Source: Phascolomyces articulosus
Lineage: Eukaryota > Mucoromycota > Mucoromycetes > Mucorales > Lichtheimiaceae
Direction of reading: 5' to 3'
NCBI GenBank assembly: GCA_025677815.1
Contig: JAIXMP010000008.1
Location: forward strand, 620,001-684,000
DNA: 64,000 nt
Shown here: positions 53,783 to 64,000 of the stretch, in pieces
Layout of the letters: each line of letters starts with the position of its first letter
Numbering within the stretch: position 1 is the stretch's first letter
The notes under the pieces: generated by a model
The model's database searches: none
Seen by the model: only the letters and a program-made list of their open reading frames with translations
What the model was told of the DNA's origin: nothing
Position numbers and translations under genes: made by a program

Positions 53783-54364
53783 ACAACAAAAATTTATATG
53801 AAATTAAGGAGTAAAACTAAAGTAAAGTAGTTTTGTAGTAGTAGCAGTTCTTATCTCCTCCTCCTTTTTCTATATTTCATAATAAAAACCAGCTTGGTTA
53901 CTTGTTGTGCCCATAATTATAGTGAATGATGCTATCTATTTCTTTGAGAATAGAAAAAGAGATATATAGAGCTACCTTGTTGCATCGAAGGGGGTGTGTG
54001 TTGAGTCTATAATAATAATAAACATTTATTGACTAAAGAAGAATAACAGTAAGTTTATGTAAATATATAAAAGACGAGCTCGATCGACATGAAACTGATT
54101 ATATAAATATGCACACACTTTTTTTTTAGTTTACCTGCACCTTTTTTTTCCATTCTCTTTCATTTTCACCCTTTTTTTCTTCAAAGCGTCTTTTTTTTTA
54201 ATAACTTTTTTTTTTACTTTCTTTTCTCTTTCTCTTTTCTTTTTTACTATTATTATAAATACATACACGCCTTTGAAACAAGCCCGCCACTTTTTATTTT
54301 TCAACCCTTCCCCTTGTCCCCTAAGTGACTATTACATACACATATATATAAAACTCTTTTGTTA
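53783..54364. other. Intergenic region and NDT80-like leader
   Basis: AT-rich 3' region followed by a T/C-rich block (54118-54250) typical of promoters in this window. No gene seen. Confidence 0.5.
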
Positions 54365-55927
54365 ATGACAATGACTCGTTCACCACCTGCTGTCATGACG
54401 TTGGCTAGTCACCATCATCATAGATCTCATTCAATGCCTTTGACAATGAACGAAGAAGAGTAAGAAGAAGAATAGAAAATTTTTCAAAAATTGATTGGTC
54501 GAATAAAGTAACTCACCCAGCTTTACTACTACTATAACTAAAATGATTTTAGCCATATCCCTGGAAAAAGCCGATTTATACTCGCGTTAGTATATAAAAG
54601 CCACCATCCCCTTCTTATATTTATTGAAAGAAACCTGTTTTATATATATAATAACTTATCCTGTTTTTGATGATGATTCAATAGATCACGGTCCACAACG
54701 CAAAGTAATAATACAACACCTTATGCAAGACCAACAAGTAGTAGTAAACGGTCAATATCACCTAGTGAAGATACTGAAGCAGGGTATATCTTTGGTGCAA
54801 CCCGAATGCATGAACGCTTATACACCGGCGATGGGAATGAGCAAGTATTTTGTTTTCTTCTTCATGCATTATTTTTTCCTCTTCTTTCACCCACTAACAG
54901 AGGAATTAATAATATCACTGTAGATGTGGAGTTGAAATCCAATGCAAGATGGATCGTGGATTCTTTCTAGCAGATGATAAATGGACATGCTATCGTCGTA
55001 ATTACTTTCAACTGACAGGTACATTTATCGTAACACGAGGTGGACCATACTATGTGAAAAAACAGCAACGTATTCGAAACTTTTATTTTCAATTAAGCGC
55101 ACGACAACTAGAAGCTGACCTTCAAGTCAAACTAATTCAATTAACTCCCAAACGCGACAAGGGGCCACAAAACGACCCACCACTTTTGGCTATTCAGCCG
55201 ATCATCCTATCGCCCTCGTTCGGGACTCCGCCCATCGTTTCAGGGGAGTCGGCCATGGCAACAGCTGCTACTTTTGAACGTATTCAATTCAAATCGGCTA
55301 CAGCCAATAATGGGAAAAAGAGAGCTTCGCAGCAATTTTTTGTTCTTGCCTTGGAATTATTAGTTGAATTGGACAATGGGGAACGATTCACGGTGGCAAG
55401 TGCTCAATCCCTTCCTTTGGTAGTAAGAGGACGTAGTCCTGGACATTATGCGGATAGTGGTCGTCGAAAAAAACTCTTGTCACCTTCTTCTTCTACAAGT
55501 TCGATGACTACTACGACAACTACACATGTTTCTTCTACTACTGCTATTCCTCCTCCTACTCCATTACCTTCATTATCTTCTTCCACTGCTTCATCTCAAC
55601 AAGTTCATCCATCATCTGTAGCACCACCAAGGCAACAACGTCATCCTCATGAATGGCATCCTTTGCCAAGTACATCCACATCTGCAGGTTATTATCCTCC
55701 CCCTATCACTCCACAACAATATCAACAACAGGCCGTGCCCGTTGCTACTGCAGTTCCACCACCTCAATTGGATTTTTCATACTTTGCACCGCACGGTCGG
55801 TCACAAAGTGCTAATGTACCACTTATTATGAATCAGCATGCTCGATGGGATTTTTCTCCTTCTTCATCCTCTTCTGGTCAAACCACTTTACCAGAGGAAA
55901 ATAATCATAATAATAATAGTAATAATA

Positions 55928-55960
<33 letters not shown>

Positions 55961-56022
55961 TGTACGATACCAAGTTCTTCCATTGTTATACTTCCTATTC
56001 TGCTGCACTTTCCGGTATGTGA
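54365..56022 (+). CDS. NDT80/PhoG-like transcription factor
   Basis: Best model: exons 54365-54459, 54685-54840 and 54924-56022, giving 449 residues. The DNA-binding domain starts at the exon 2-3 join and shows KMDRGFFLADDKWTCYRRNY, FQLTGTFIV and, further on, ERIQFKSATANNGKKRASQQ then ASAQSLPLVVRGRSPGHY. These follow the NDT80/PhoG Ig-fold domain, in which Arg and Lys loops read GC-rich middle-sporulation-type sites. In fungi such factors control meiosis, proteolysis, nutrient or cell-death programmes; the target here is not known. The second intron uses a GC donor (54841), needed to keep phase. A 33-nt alternative exon (54553-54585) would fit in frame. The C-terminal half is Ser/Thr/Pro/Gln-rich with an Asn run, a typical activation region. 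Confidence 0.83.
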
Positions 56023-56793
56023 CAACTCCCCCCAATCAAAATCAAAAAAAAAGAATAATAATAATAATATTTACATCGACTTGCATTTTGCTTACGTATA
56101 AACTTGTAATTCTCAGATGATTAGATCACGCGTCCTAAGTATATATACAATTACTATTACTACTACAACTATATTATATTTATATTATATTATACTTTTA
56201 TTATTATTATTACTCCTTTCTTTCTTTCTAACTTTCTATATATTATTATTATTATTATTATTTACTTTATTCTTCTATCATTCCAATAAGTCTATTATTA
56301 TTATCATTATTTTTATAAAGTTTGTATTATCGCTCGTATTTTGGTACGCCCTTCTATTATTATTGTTTTTCTTCCCACACAAACAACAACATTACATTAC
56401 ACATTCCCCTTATTTTTATATACTATATTTCACTCTCAAACCCTCTCTCTCTATTCTGTTTTTTATCACTATTACTGCATCCCATGAATTTGTTATATGT
56501 TATTAGTATTATTTTTATATTCTTCCCTCTTGAAAAAAAATGACACTTTCATTCCTCTCCCTTTCAAAAAAAATATACGAATGAAACTTGATATATATAA
56601 TTTGGTATATCTATACAAAACTGGTTTTTTATAGTATATATCTCTCTCTAGATAAAAGATAACTTTTCGTTGCTTGCTTGTTAAAAAAAATAGTGTGTGT
56701 ATATATGCTTTATAGTATGTACAAAATTTTGGGTGTATGCGGGTTATTATTATATGAGATTCTCCATCTGTCTCTCTAAATGATGGATAAAAA
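56023..56793. other. Convergent gap, AT-rich
   Basis: 3' regions of the NDT80-like and AFG1-like genes. Repeated TTA/TAT units (56200-56310) give Leu/Ile/Tyr shadow frames. No gene seen. Confidence 0.5.
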
Positions 56794-58583
56794 TTATCTC
56801 AAATTTCTTTCTACCCATTCTTTACTTTCCATTTGTACCAAACGAGATAAAGCCCGTTGAAAAGCAAACGCTTCTTCTTGACCCGAAAACAAAGGGGATT
56901 CCACATCTGTGATATTTAAATCATCCATCATGGCACGCATACCATCATCCATATCCCCTTGTCCTTCCGTGGCATTAAAAATATGCATAAAATCATTTTC
57001 TGCACTGGCAATCAACGTAACATGAGATTCATACAAAGCATCCACCAACGTAATAAATCGACGAGCCATGGCACGATGTTTCAATGTCATGCAAGGAATA
57101 TCTGTCAGTACCACTGTATGGAAATGTTTGACAATTTGAAGATAATCCGCGGCACTCAATGGCTTATCACACATATCCGCAAAGGAGACCTTGGCCACAC
57201 CATCCACTTGAGCAGGAATCGTCAAGGATCGTTCCAAAAAATTCAATGTCATGGGCTTCATGGGCTTGTTATGAGTCAATTCTTGTGTCAATGCCTCGAT
57301 CTTGTCATGGGTGTCTTGATTTAAGGGGTAAAAGTAAGTTTGCGTCATTTCACGCTCAATTTGGCGATAGTCGGTGCCTGAATTCAAGCTCAAGACATGA
57401 CATTTTTCCATCAACAAGTCAATACATGGTAAGAATGATTGTCGTTGGATACCGTTTTGGTAAAGTTCCGTTGGATGACGATTCGAGGTTGTGACAAGGA
57501 CGACACCTCGGTTAAATAATTCGGTAAATAATTTACGTAAAATCATGGCATCGGCAATATCGGTGACTTGGAATTCGTCAAAACAGAGCACATAGGCATC
57601 TCGCACAAGATCATCAGCGATGGGGCCCAATGGATTAGGCAAATGAGGTTGTGAGGTCTTGATGGCGTGGATACGTGCATGGACATCCAACATGAAGGCA
57701 TGGAAATGAACCCGTCGTTTGCGTTGAATAGGAAGCGTGTCGTAAAAGAGATCCATTACCATGGTTTTTCCTGTACCTACTGTACCATAAACATACAATG
57801 ATTTGGGTGAATCTTCAAATGATACGTTCACAGCAGTTGAAGTATCGGGTTGTTTCTTTTTATGAAGCCATTTCGAAAACTAAAATAATAAAAAAAGAAT
57901 CCATTAGATCAAACACTCTTTTATTATCATCCTACCATCCCATCCCAGATTTAAATTAAAGTTTTGGAAAAAACCATTTACAGATCGGAATAGAGTATCA
58001 TCTTGTTCATTATGATTATCTTGTTTCGCAGCAGCAGAAACAGGTGCTCCCTTAACTTCAGGTGGATGATAGTGTTGTAATTCATTCCATAATTGATCCA
58101 ATTGTTGAACAATCACTCGTTGATATTTATCGGCTCGCACAGACCCACCTGATGAAGTAAGTGCGTCATATCGCGCCAGAGGAGACACTGCATAAAGTTA
58201 TTATATTTATATAGTTTAATAAACTGCTTTTTATAAACCTGCAACTTCGTTTACTCCCACACACATATATACTTTTTGTGTATATATTACAATAATAATA
58301 ATAAACAAATAGAAAACTTACAAAGCGAATTTGTCTTTGCTGTATCAGTAGCAGTAGTAGCTGTATTTGTTGCTGTAGTAACAGTAGAAGTGGCTGTAGC
58401 AGTCGATGATTGCATTCGTGTTGTTGTTTGTTTTAAGGATGGCATCCCTTGTCTTTTTGAATGAATTATTGTGGGTCGTTTACCAAGGGCGGCTCGGTGT
58501 AATGAACGTACTTGAGGTCGATTGAATGTTCTTGCATTCAACATGTGTCGAGCAATGTCATTATGTACTGTTTTTCGAAACAT
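56794..58583 (-). CDS. AFG1: AFG1/LACE1-type mitochondrial AAA-like ATPase
   Basis: Exons 58583-58322, 58187-57982 and 57879-56794 give 517 residues. The first ~85 residues are Arg/Ser/Thr/Ala-rich with few acids, a long mitochondrial presequence. The family's opening [10 protein letters not shown] region is followed by [20 protein letters not shown] (Walker A GTVGTGKT at about 186). Then come [16 protein letters not shown] (Walker B, about 255) and [15 protein letters not shown] (sensor region). The C-terminal part has [23 protein letters not shown] and [12 protein letters not shown], all usual in AFG1. Afg1 is an inner-membrane-associated ATPase that helps degrade or handle respiratory-chain subunits, cytochrome oxidase in particular. 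It lies 195 bp downstream of the FUSC-like gene on the same strand. An upstream in-frame ATG at 58601 is possible. Confidence 0.93.
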
Positions 58584-58778
58584 GGCTGATTTTATTTCCA
58601 ATGATAATAAAAAAATAAATAGGGAATAAATGGCTACACCACAAAAAGAAAAACAAGATAACGTAAAAAAAAGTGCGGGGTTGGGCTGGAACCTTCAAAC
58701 TTTGATTTTTTTTCTCAGGGGAAACAAAATCTAGCTTTTATTCGGATATTCTATTTTCCAATGTTCTCATTGGTTGGA

Positions 58779-61700
58779 TTAGATAACTTGTTGTGGATAA
58801 GGATGAAACAAATCATGTTGACCCATCAAAGTGATCACCCTTTCTGCTATGGCTTCTTGTAATAAAATAATTTCAATGGTACCTGCAGCACATGTATGCC
58901 AATGCATTATTGCTTCAAAATTGGATCGATCCGGTATTAATTTTGGATATTTATTTTGCCAATTCATCAAATGTTCTTGATGAAGCATTCTTCTTGCTAA
59001 TTCAGCCGTAGGCATCATGGCAGGAAGTGCTGTACGGGTACGAACGGATCCTCCCAATGTAAATAAATAAAAATAGACCATGGCAGCCATTTCTTTGCGA
59101 TAATGAGCCATCGGTGCCACAATCTGTTTTCGTACTGTAGGTGTGATCATTTTCTATATAGTTTATAATAATAAAAGATCAGGGCCACATCAATTTTCCC
59201 CACACCCATCATCATCACCAAATCACGTTAGTTATTTTACAAAATAGACTCCCACGTTTTTCTATTGTTCTTTTTTTTTCTTTACCTGTGCTTCAAAAAC
59301 ATGATGAATCCAATACACTATTTTCTTTTCCAAATCCAACATGTGTTGATACTCTTTGATAGGAAAAGGTCCCTTTGTCAATCTTGCTTCTGCGGCAGCT
59401 AATCCAAGTAATTGTTGAGATTCTTGCCATTGATGATTCAGTGCACGTTGAGTGATAGCTACTTGTTGGTAAGTATGTGCATAACTTGATGACAAGGTAT
59501 TGTCATGACACACAAGCGATGTCACTTGAGCATACTGGATCCCTGTATCAATGAATAATCGACTGAGTTGGTCCCGTAATAATTTTCTTGCCCATGTAGG
59601 CCACATGATTTGTTCCACTGCCATGACGACCAATACGGCTACCACAGCCGTTAAGATCCGTTTCCATAGAGGTTCAATCAATGTTTCATTGAATAGATCA
59701 GTAAATCCAGTAGATACAATCACGGCCAAAGTGAGTAGTGAGATCATTCCGATACGTGGATAAGATGTACCGAGAAATGTATACCACATGGGTATTTCGA
59801 AAACAAAAACTAAAACTGCAATAACATAAGGATTGACATTACGTTCACCGGCAAGTAAGATAATGTACCCGCATACCGCACCAATCACTGTGGCAATAAT
59901 TCGAAACAGGCATTGAAGAGCGGTTGCACCAATGGTCATGTTGGATACGACCATGGCAGATAATAATGCCCACTGTCCATGGTTATTCTATATCAAGAAT
60001 AAAGGATGTTATTTGTAAGGAAAATATAATAGTTTGATTTTAAATGAATAATGAAGGAGTTTTCTAATTTTACTTCGTTTAGAATAAAGAACAGTCCCTA
60101 TTCTTTCTTTATTCATATTGTTACTTTCGTGATGAAATAAATTGGGTATATTCCTACACTTACATCGTAGAGAAAATTGACACCTGGAATAGGAAGCCAT
60201 GCCATGAGAGCAAGTATTTCAGCTGTCACTGTAAATTTTAATGCATAACGAGTAGGTCCATACTGTAAGAATTTACTTGCACGATATAACCAACGGTTCC
60301 AAAAGAATCTACCCGGAGCATGTTGCAATGGTGATTGTTTTTCTTTTTGTTGATATCTATAGTTGTGTCGTCGTACTTGATAGGGATCATGTTGCTCTTC
60401 ATCCTTCTGATGCTCTTGTTGTTGTTCTTGCTTAAATTCCTTGGCTCGTTGATCCAACATGACTTGTTCTTCCATACTTTGATTTCCAGGAGGAGCTCGA
60501 CTCAACCATTTTTTAAACGAGACTTGTGGCCAAAATAAACGTGGCCAATGATGACAAAATGTATTTTTTTTCTCGATGAGTGCTTGTGAACATTCTTTCA
60601 ATACAATCAATTCTTTGGCAAATGCAATCAAGGTGGATAAGATGGTATAGATCAAAAAATGTTCTTCCATAGGCATTTCATGTTCAAATTCTTCATGTAA
60701 AATCATTTGCATTCGTTCGTTGAGTGTTTCTAATGCGTTTTCCAGTAAAAATACATGTTCTTCTTGTTGAGCACTTGTAGCTGTACTGTCTTGCTCATTA
60801 TTCAATGATGATGCTGATGTAGTTGATGAAAATGACTTTGGAATGACTTGATGTTGAGCCATAGAGTTCTGTAATCGATCAATGGCATGAATACATCGGT
60901 CAAGGAACTCTTGCATGGCAGGTTTAATGGATCCATGAAGTCGGTCAATATGTTGATAAGTGGGTTTCATCTTTTGCATTTTTTCATCTGCCACCAAAGT
61001 CCAATCGTTGTTGTTATAGGTCCTTTCATATTGTTGTTGAGGTAAAGAACCATCATGTATAGCTGAAGTTTGTGTTTGAATTCGATGCTGATTGCTAATT
61101 CGATTCGCTCGTTCCAGTGCTAAGGTCATTCCATACACATGGTTGGCTAAACGTGCCATAGACAATCTCAGGGGTTTGTACCACGCTGGAGCATAATATG
61201 AAATGACAGCTTCATACTTGGCCTCCCTTTGTGCTTTGCACATGGCATCAATTGTTGTTTGTAATTTGGCAAGTGTTTTTTGACCTCCTTCTTCATCCAT
61301 ACATTGGGTTAAAGTTTGGCGTAATGCAACTAACGAATTTCCAAATGTTGTTCTATATATTTATCAATAATGGAAAATAGCAGGTTAATTATCTATATTT
61401 TTTAGGTTATATATATTAAATTAATTAAGAAACACTATTACATACTCGGATGCTTTGGCCGCTGTTTCAGGCCATAAACAATGATTCACCACCAGTGCAA
61501 TCCCACATCCAATAATTAATGGATACACAATACCCGCTGGCATCATCACATCAAACTTGGTCACGTATATATCGCGTGTGAAGCAAAAAAAAGGCAATGG
61601 CATGGATTGCAATGCTGCCATAAACAACCGCGGATATTTGACCCGACAATACGATATACAAAAGACACAAATAAAAAATGCCAAAGAAGCAATGATAGCT

Positions 61701-62038
61701 GCGCCATTACTATATAATCCTGACGATGGATTGGTTTCTAAATGACCATTGTAAACAGTTATACAATAGGTAATGATACTGCAAAAGATGGCAGCAGGAA
61801 TCAATACAACCAAGTTCAATAAAAGTTCACTGATTTGGCCCCCTGTTGTACCGGCCGCATTGAAAAATAATGTAGCAAGAACTAAAATGTAAGGAACATG
61901 GATAAATATCTTGAGAACTTGAGGGATCAATAAGAAAATAGTTGCGATTTCATAGGCGATGGCGCATTTGAGGACTTTTCTCCATACTTGTTTGTTATTG
62001 GAAAATAATGATTTGGTCTTGTTGAGTATTAACACCAT
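58779..62038 (-). CDS. FUSC/ArAE-like (DUF2421/BRE4-type) multi-pass membrane protein
   Basis: Exons 62038-61446, 61352-60164, 59987-59286 and 59153-58779 give 952 residues. The N-terminal block has about six hydrophobic helices after a basic start (SNNKQVWRKVLKCAIAYEIA), with LFFNAAGTTGGQ, a hydrophilic turn common to this family. A long soluble middle part (about 200-560) is rich in Gln, Glu and Met and probably helical. Exons 2-3 join at LYD-NNHGQWAL, opening a second helical block with ALQCLFRIIATVIGAVCGY and an RIxTxxxxxxVG-like pattern. The layout (TM block, soluble middle, TM block, soluble tail) is that of fungal FUSC/ArAE_2 proteins, related to bacterial aromatic-acid exporters and to yeast Bre4. 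Transport of aromatic acids is assumed only by family. Confidence 0.83.
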
Positions 62039-63188
62039 TCATAAATGTAAAAGAAGAAAAGGGAAAAAAAATCCTACAATTCGAATAAATAGCTTAATCT
62101 TTCATCTCAATGTTTTATTTCGAAAAAAGATTAGTAGTCAGAAGGTTGAATTGCTCTTCCGCTCTCTTTCTCGGTTCTGCCCGTAAGCTAACATGGGCAC
62201 GTGACCAGAAATATATGGAGAATAGTTTTTCCTTATTTCAACCCCAGAATTTAAAAAACTCCGTCAAAAAAAAACCTGACAACGCTTTTATTGATAGACA
62301 ATATTATCAATGAGTTGTCATAAATAGTACTAAGTTTTGTAAATAGATCTTATTTAAAAAGAGAAATACAGAATAATAATATAGAATAAAAACAGATAAA
62401 GAATAGTAATAGAATATATAGAAAATAAGAAAGAAAAGAAGTTGGAATAGCACTTTCAGCGCTATTTGCCCGTGCAATCTAGTACATTAGAAGTATGCTC
62501 AAGTAGGACACTGCCGACAGCGTCGCATTATTGGTATCGTTTGAAAAGTAAAAACAAATCTACTGGAAGAAGAATAAAAGAAATAATCTGTCGAAACATA
62601 CACAATACGATCAAGAACAATTTCTGGACGGGAAGTTTAGTTTAGTTTAGTTTGAATCGAAATGAAAGAGGAAGCATACATAAAACAAATCCATTGCTCG
62701 CCCACCATCTACTATTTCTGAATAAAAATTCTGTCTGTTATTCAACCAATGCAAGGCAATCAACTTGTTATGTCTGGCCCACTCTATTTATTTCCATTTT
62801 TTAATTATATTATTTTATGATTGAAGTTGATAACGGTTAATATTGCATAATAAACCACGTCAACTATTATGGTACAAATAACTGCCATGTCAAATTATAA
62901 ATATTGTAACTCTATTGTTGGCCATAATTGGTTCACCCATCCAATTGTTCATCTTTCTACAAGTTGGCTGTCAAAGCTCTAAAACAAAGTTCGTGATGTA
63001 TTAATGGTTAATCCATCTATCGCAAATTCTTAATACACGAATGAAGGTTTTTTTTTTGTTTTCTAATTCATCACCAGTATCAAGCGAATGACTCATCTCA
63101 CAGTGTTTAGTAAAATATAACAGAAATAACGGATGTTTTATTATTAATAATAAGAATATATATATATATATATATATAATATTATTAT
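62039..63188. other. Intergenic region, no gene seen
   Basis: Upstream of the FUSC-like gene. AT-rich, with a repeated TTTAG unit near 62637-62652 and a TA run at 63156-63178. No supported gene. Confidence 0.5.
63156..63178. repeat. TA microsatellite
   Basis: About 11 TA units, ~10 bp before the coding-like frame at 63189. Confidence 0.8.
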
Positions 63189-63880
63189 ATGACTATAGAA
63201 GATGAGGCACCACCACCAGAATTACAATTGTTTTCATCTTCTGTTGGATTTTTCTCCAAGATGGGAAGAGCCAAAGCCCAACCAAGCACTATATCTTCTC
63301 ATGTGCGCATGTAAGACAGGGCTTAAAAGTACGACCTGGTTTCTGACGACATCGAAATGACGGCTTTTCGTGTATGCTCGCATTAGTCGCCTTATTTTTC
63401 CTTGGGGAACATATTTCATTTTAGTATTATGATTCGACCGCTTTGTTAAATGGAAATGAATCATACACTGTTCCAACAAGGTTACCTCGTTCTTTAAATA
63501 ATCCTCATGGTATTATTGATTTTTTTTCTGTAATTGGAGATACACCACTACAACGCAATGTATATGACTGTGGAGGTAAATATGAATTCAATCCAAAAAA
63601 AAAAAACTTATAAATGTGCATATGTTAATACGTAATATTTGATTCTTTTTAAATAATTGCATCCATGTTGGTTTATTTTACATAGAGTATCTGTGGGTGT
63701 CTTGATAGAAATTTTAATGTGACGGTTTGCGTCAGATTCTCCTAGAGAATTAATGAAACAATTGATATTGGGAGATTACTAATTAGTCCATCCTCCATAA
63801 GAAAAGATATTACACAGTTTCTTGATGGAATTCGTATTAAAAAGGTAGCCATTGTTATCAATTCTAATGAATTTCAGTGA
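63189..63880 (+). pseudogene. Broken coding fragments near the window edge, family unknown
   Basis: An ATG at 63189 opens TIEDEAPPPELQLFSSSVGF and continues to about 63303. From 63424 another frame reads YYDSTALLNGNESYTVPTRL and then NNPHGIIDFFSVIGD and NVYDCGG, bounded by a GGTAAAT donor. A third frame near 63750-63880 reads IDIGRLLISPSSIRKDITQF and GIRIKKVAIVIN, then stops. The pieces look like real protein, but the first two join in phase only through an unlikely GTGCGC donor, and I could not connect the third. It could be an intron-rich gene continuing past the window or a decayed mobile-element gene. Confidence 0.3.
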
Positions 63881-64000
63881 TGCAATCCCTTTACACTCTA
63901 TTTTTATCACAAGATAGTGTCTAAAAGTTTCTTTGTAAAGAAACCCTCTTTATATATTTTGTGCGCAAACGTCTTTGCTGTAATATCGTAATCTGAAGAA

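Noticed and set aside
55826..56035. Poly-Tyr frame opposite the NDT80 C-terminus
   Set aside because: Antisense reading of the AAT repeat encoding the Asn run.
56117..56506. 129-residue Leu/Ile-rich frame
   Set aside because: Explained by TTA/TAT repeats downstream of the NDT80-like gene.
63234..63479. 81-residue minus-strand frame at the right end
   Set aside because: It lies opposite the more protein-like plus-strand pieces and crosses their probable intron; judged a shadow.

Overview
The window looks like nuclear DNA of an early-diverging filamentous fungus, most likely Mucoromycota and probably Mucorales. This is inferred from the AT-rich sequence, short GT-AG introns (about 60 in the resolved genes, mostly 60-200 bp), pyrimidine-rich leaders before start codons, and the gene content: a class IV-type chitin synthase, fungal tropomyosin, Ecm4-type glutathione transferase, an NDT80/PhoG factor and a FUSC/ArAE-like membrane protein. 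No tRNA, rRNA, CRISPR array, complete transposon or operon was seen.

Layout. 0-1.5 kb: AT-rich DNA with a possible decayed gag-like fragment. 2.7-5.7 kb (+): mitochondrial D-2-hydroxyglutarate/D-lactate dehydrogenase. 7.6-8.9 kb (+): RNA polymerase III subunit Rpc37. 9.9-13.9 kb (+): chitin synthase. 14.6-16.3 kb (+): short-chain dehydrogenase. 17.9-18.5 kb (+): a short tropomyosin, convergent with an Ecm4-like glutathione transferase (18.9-20.6 kb, -). 23.5-24.6 kb (+): DUF202 membrane protein. 26.75-27.06 kb (+): a 64-residue zinc-knuckle protein whose knuckle exists only after splicing. 28-33.4 kb (-): a field of broken coding fragments, including an SDR relic, a possible Hsp70-like relic and a string of exons of unknown family. 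37.1-39.7 kb (+): DASS-type dicarboxylate transporter of the CitT/DiT1 style. 41.1-45.3 kb (+): two tandem F-box/LRR-like paralogues. 45.8-46.7 kb (-): Cys-rich single-pass membrane protein. 49.3-51.5 kb (+): mitochondrial short/branched-chain acyl-CoA dehydrogenase. 52.6-53.8 kb (+): NmrA-like protein. 54.4-56.0 kb (+): NDT80/PhoG transcription factor. 56.8-58.6 kb (-): AFG1-type mitochondrial ATPase. 58.8-62.0 kb (-): FUSC/ArAE-like protein. 63.2-64 kb: broken coding fragments running off the window.

The genes do not form a pathway. Several are mitochondrial (D-2-HG dehydrogenase, acyl-CoA dehydrogenase, AFG1, possibly the Ecm4 homologue); others serve the wall and cytoskeleton (chitin synthase, tropomyosin) or transport (DASS, FUSC). 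All exon joins were made by hand from splice signals and reading phase. In every intact gene except the chitin synthase first intron, the NDT80 5' part and the Cys-rich 5' end, the joins are unambiguous. The most notable items are the splice-created zinc-knuckle microprotein, a 123-residue tropomyosin that fits a one-period-shorter series, two GC-AG introns, a CitT/DiT1-like transporter in a fungus, and the minus-strand gene graveyard. I do not see a convincing new multi-gene system.
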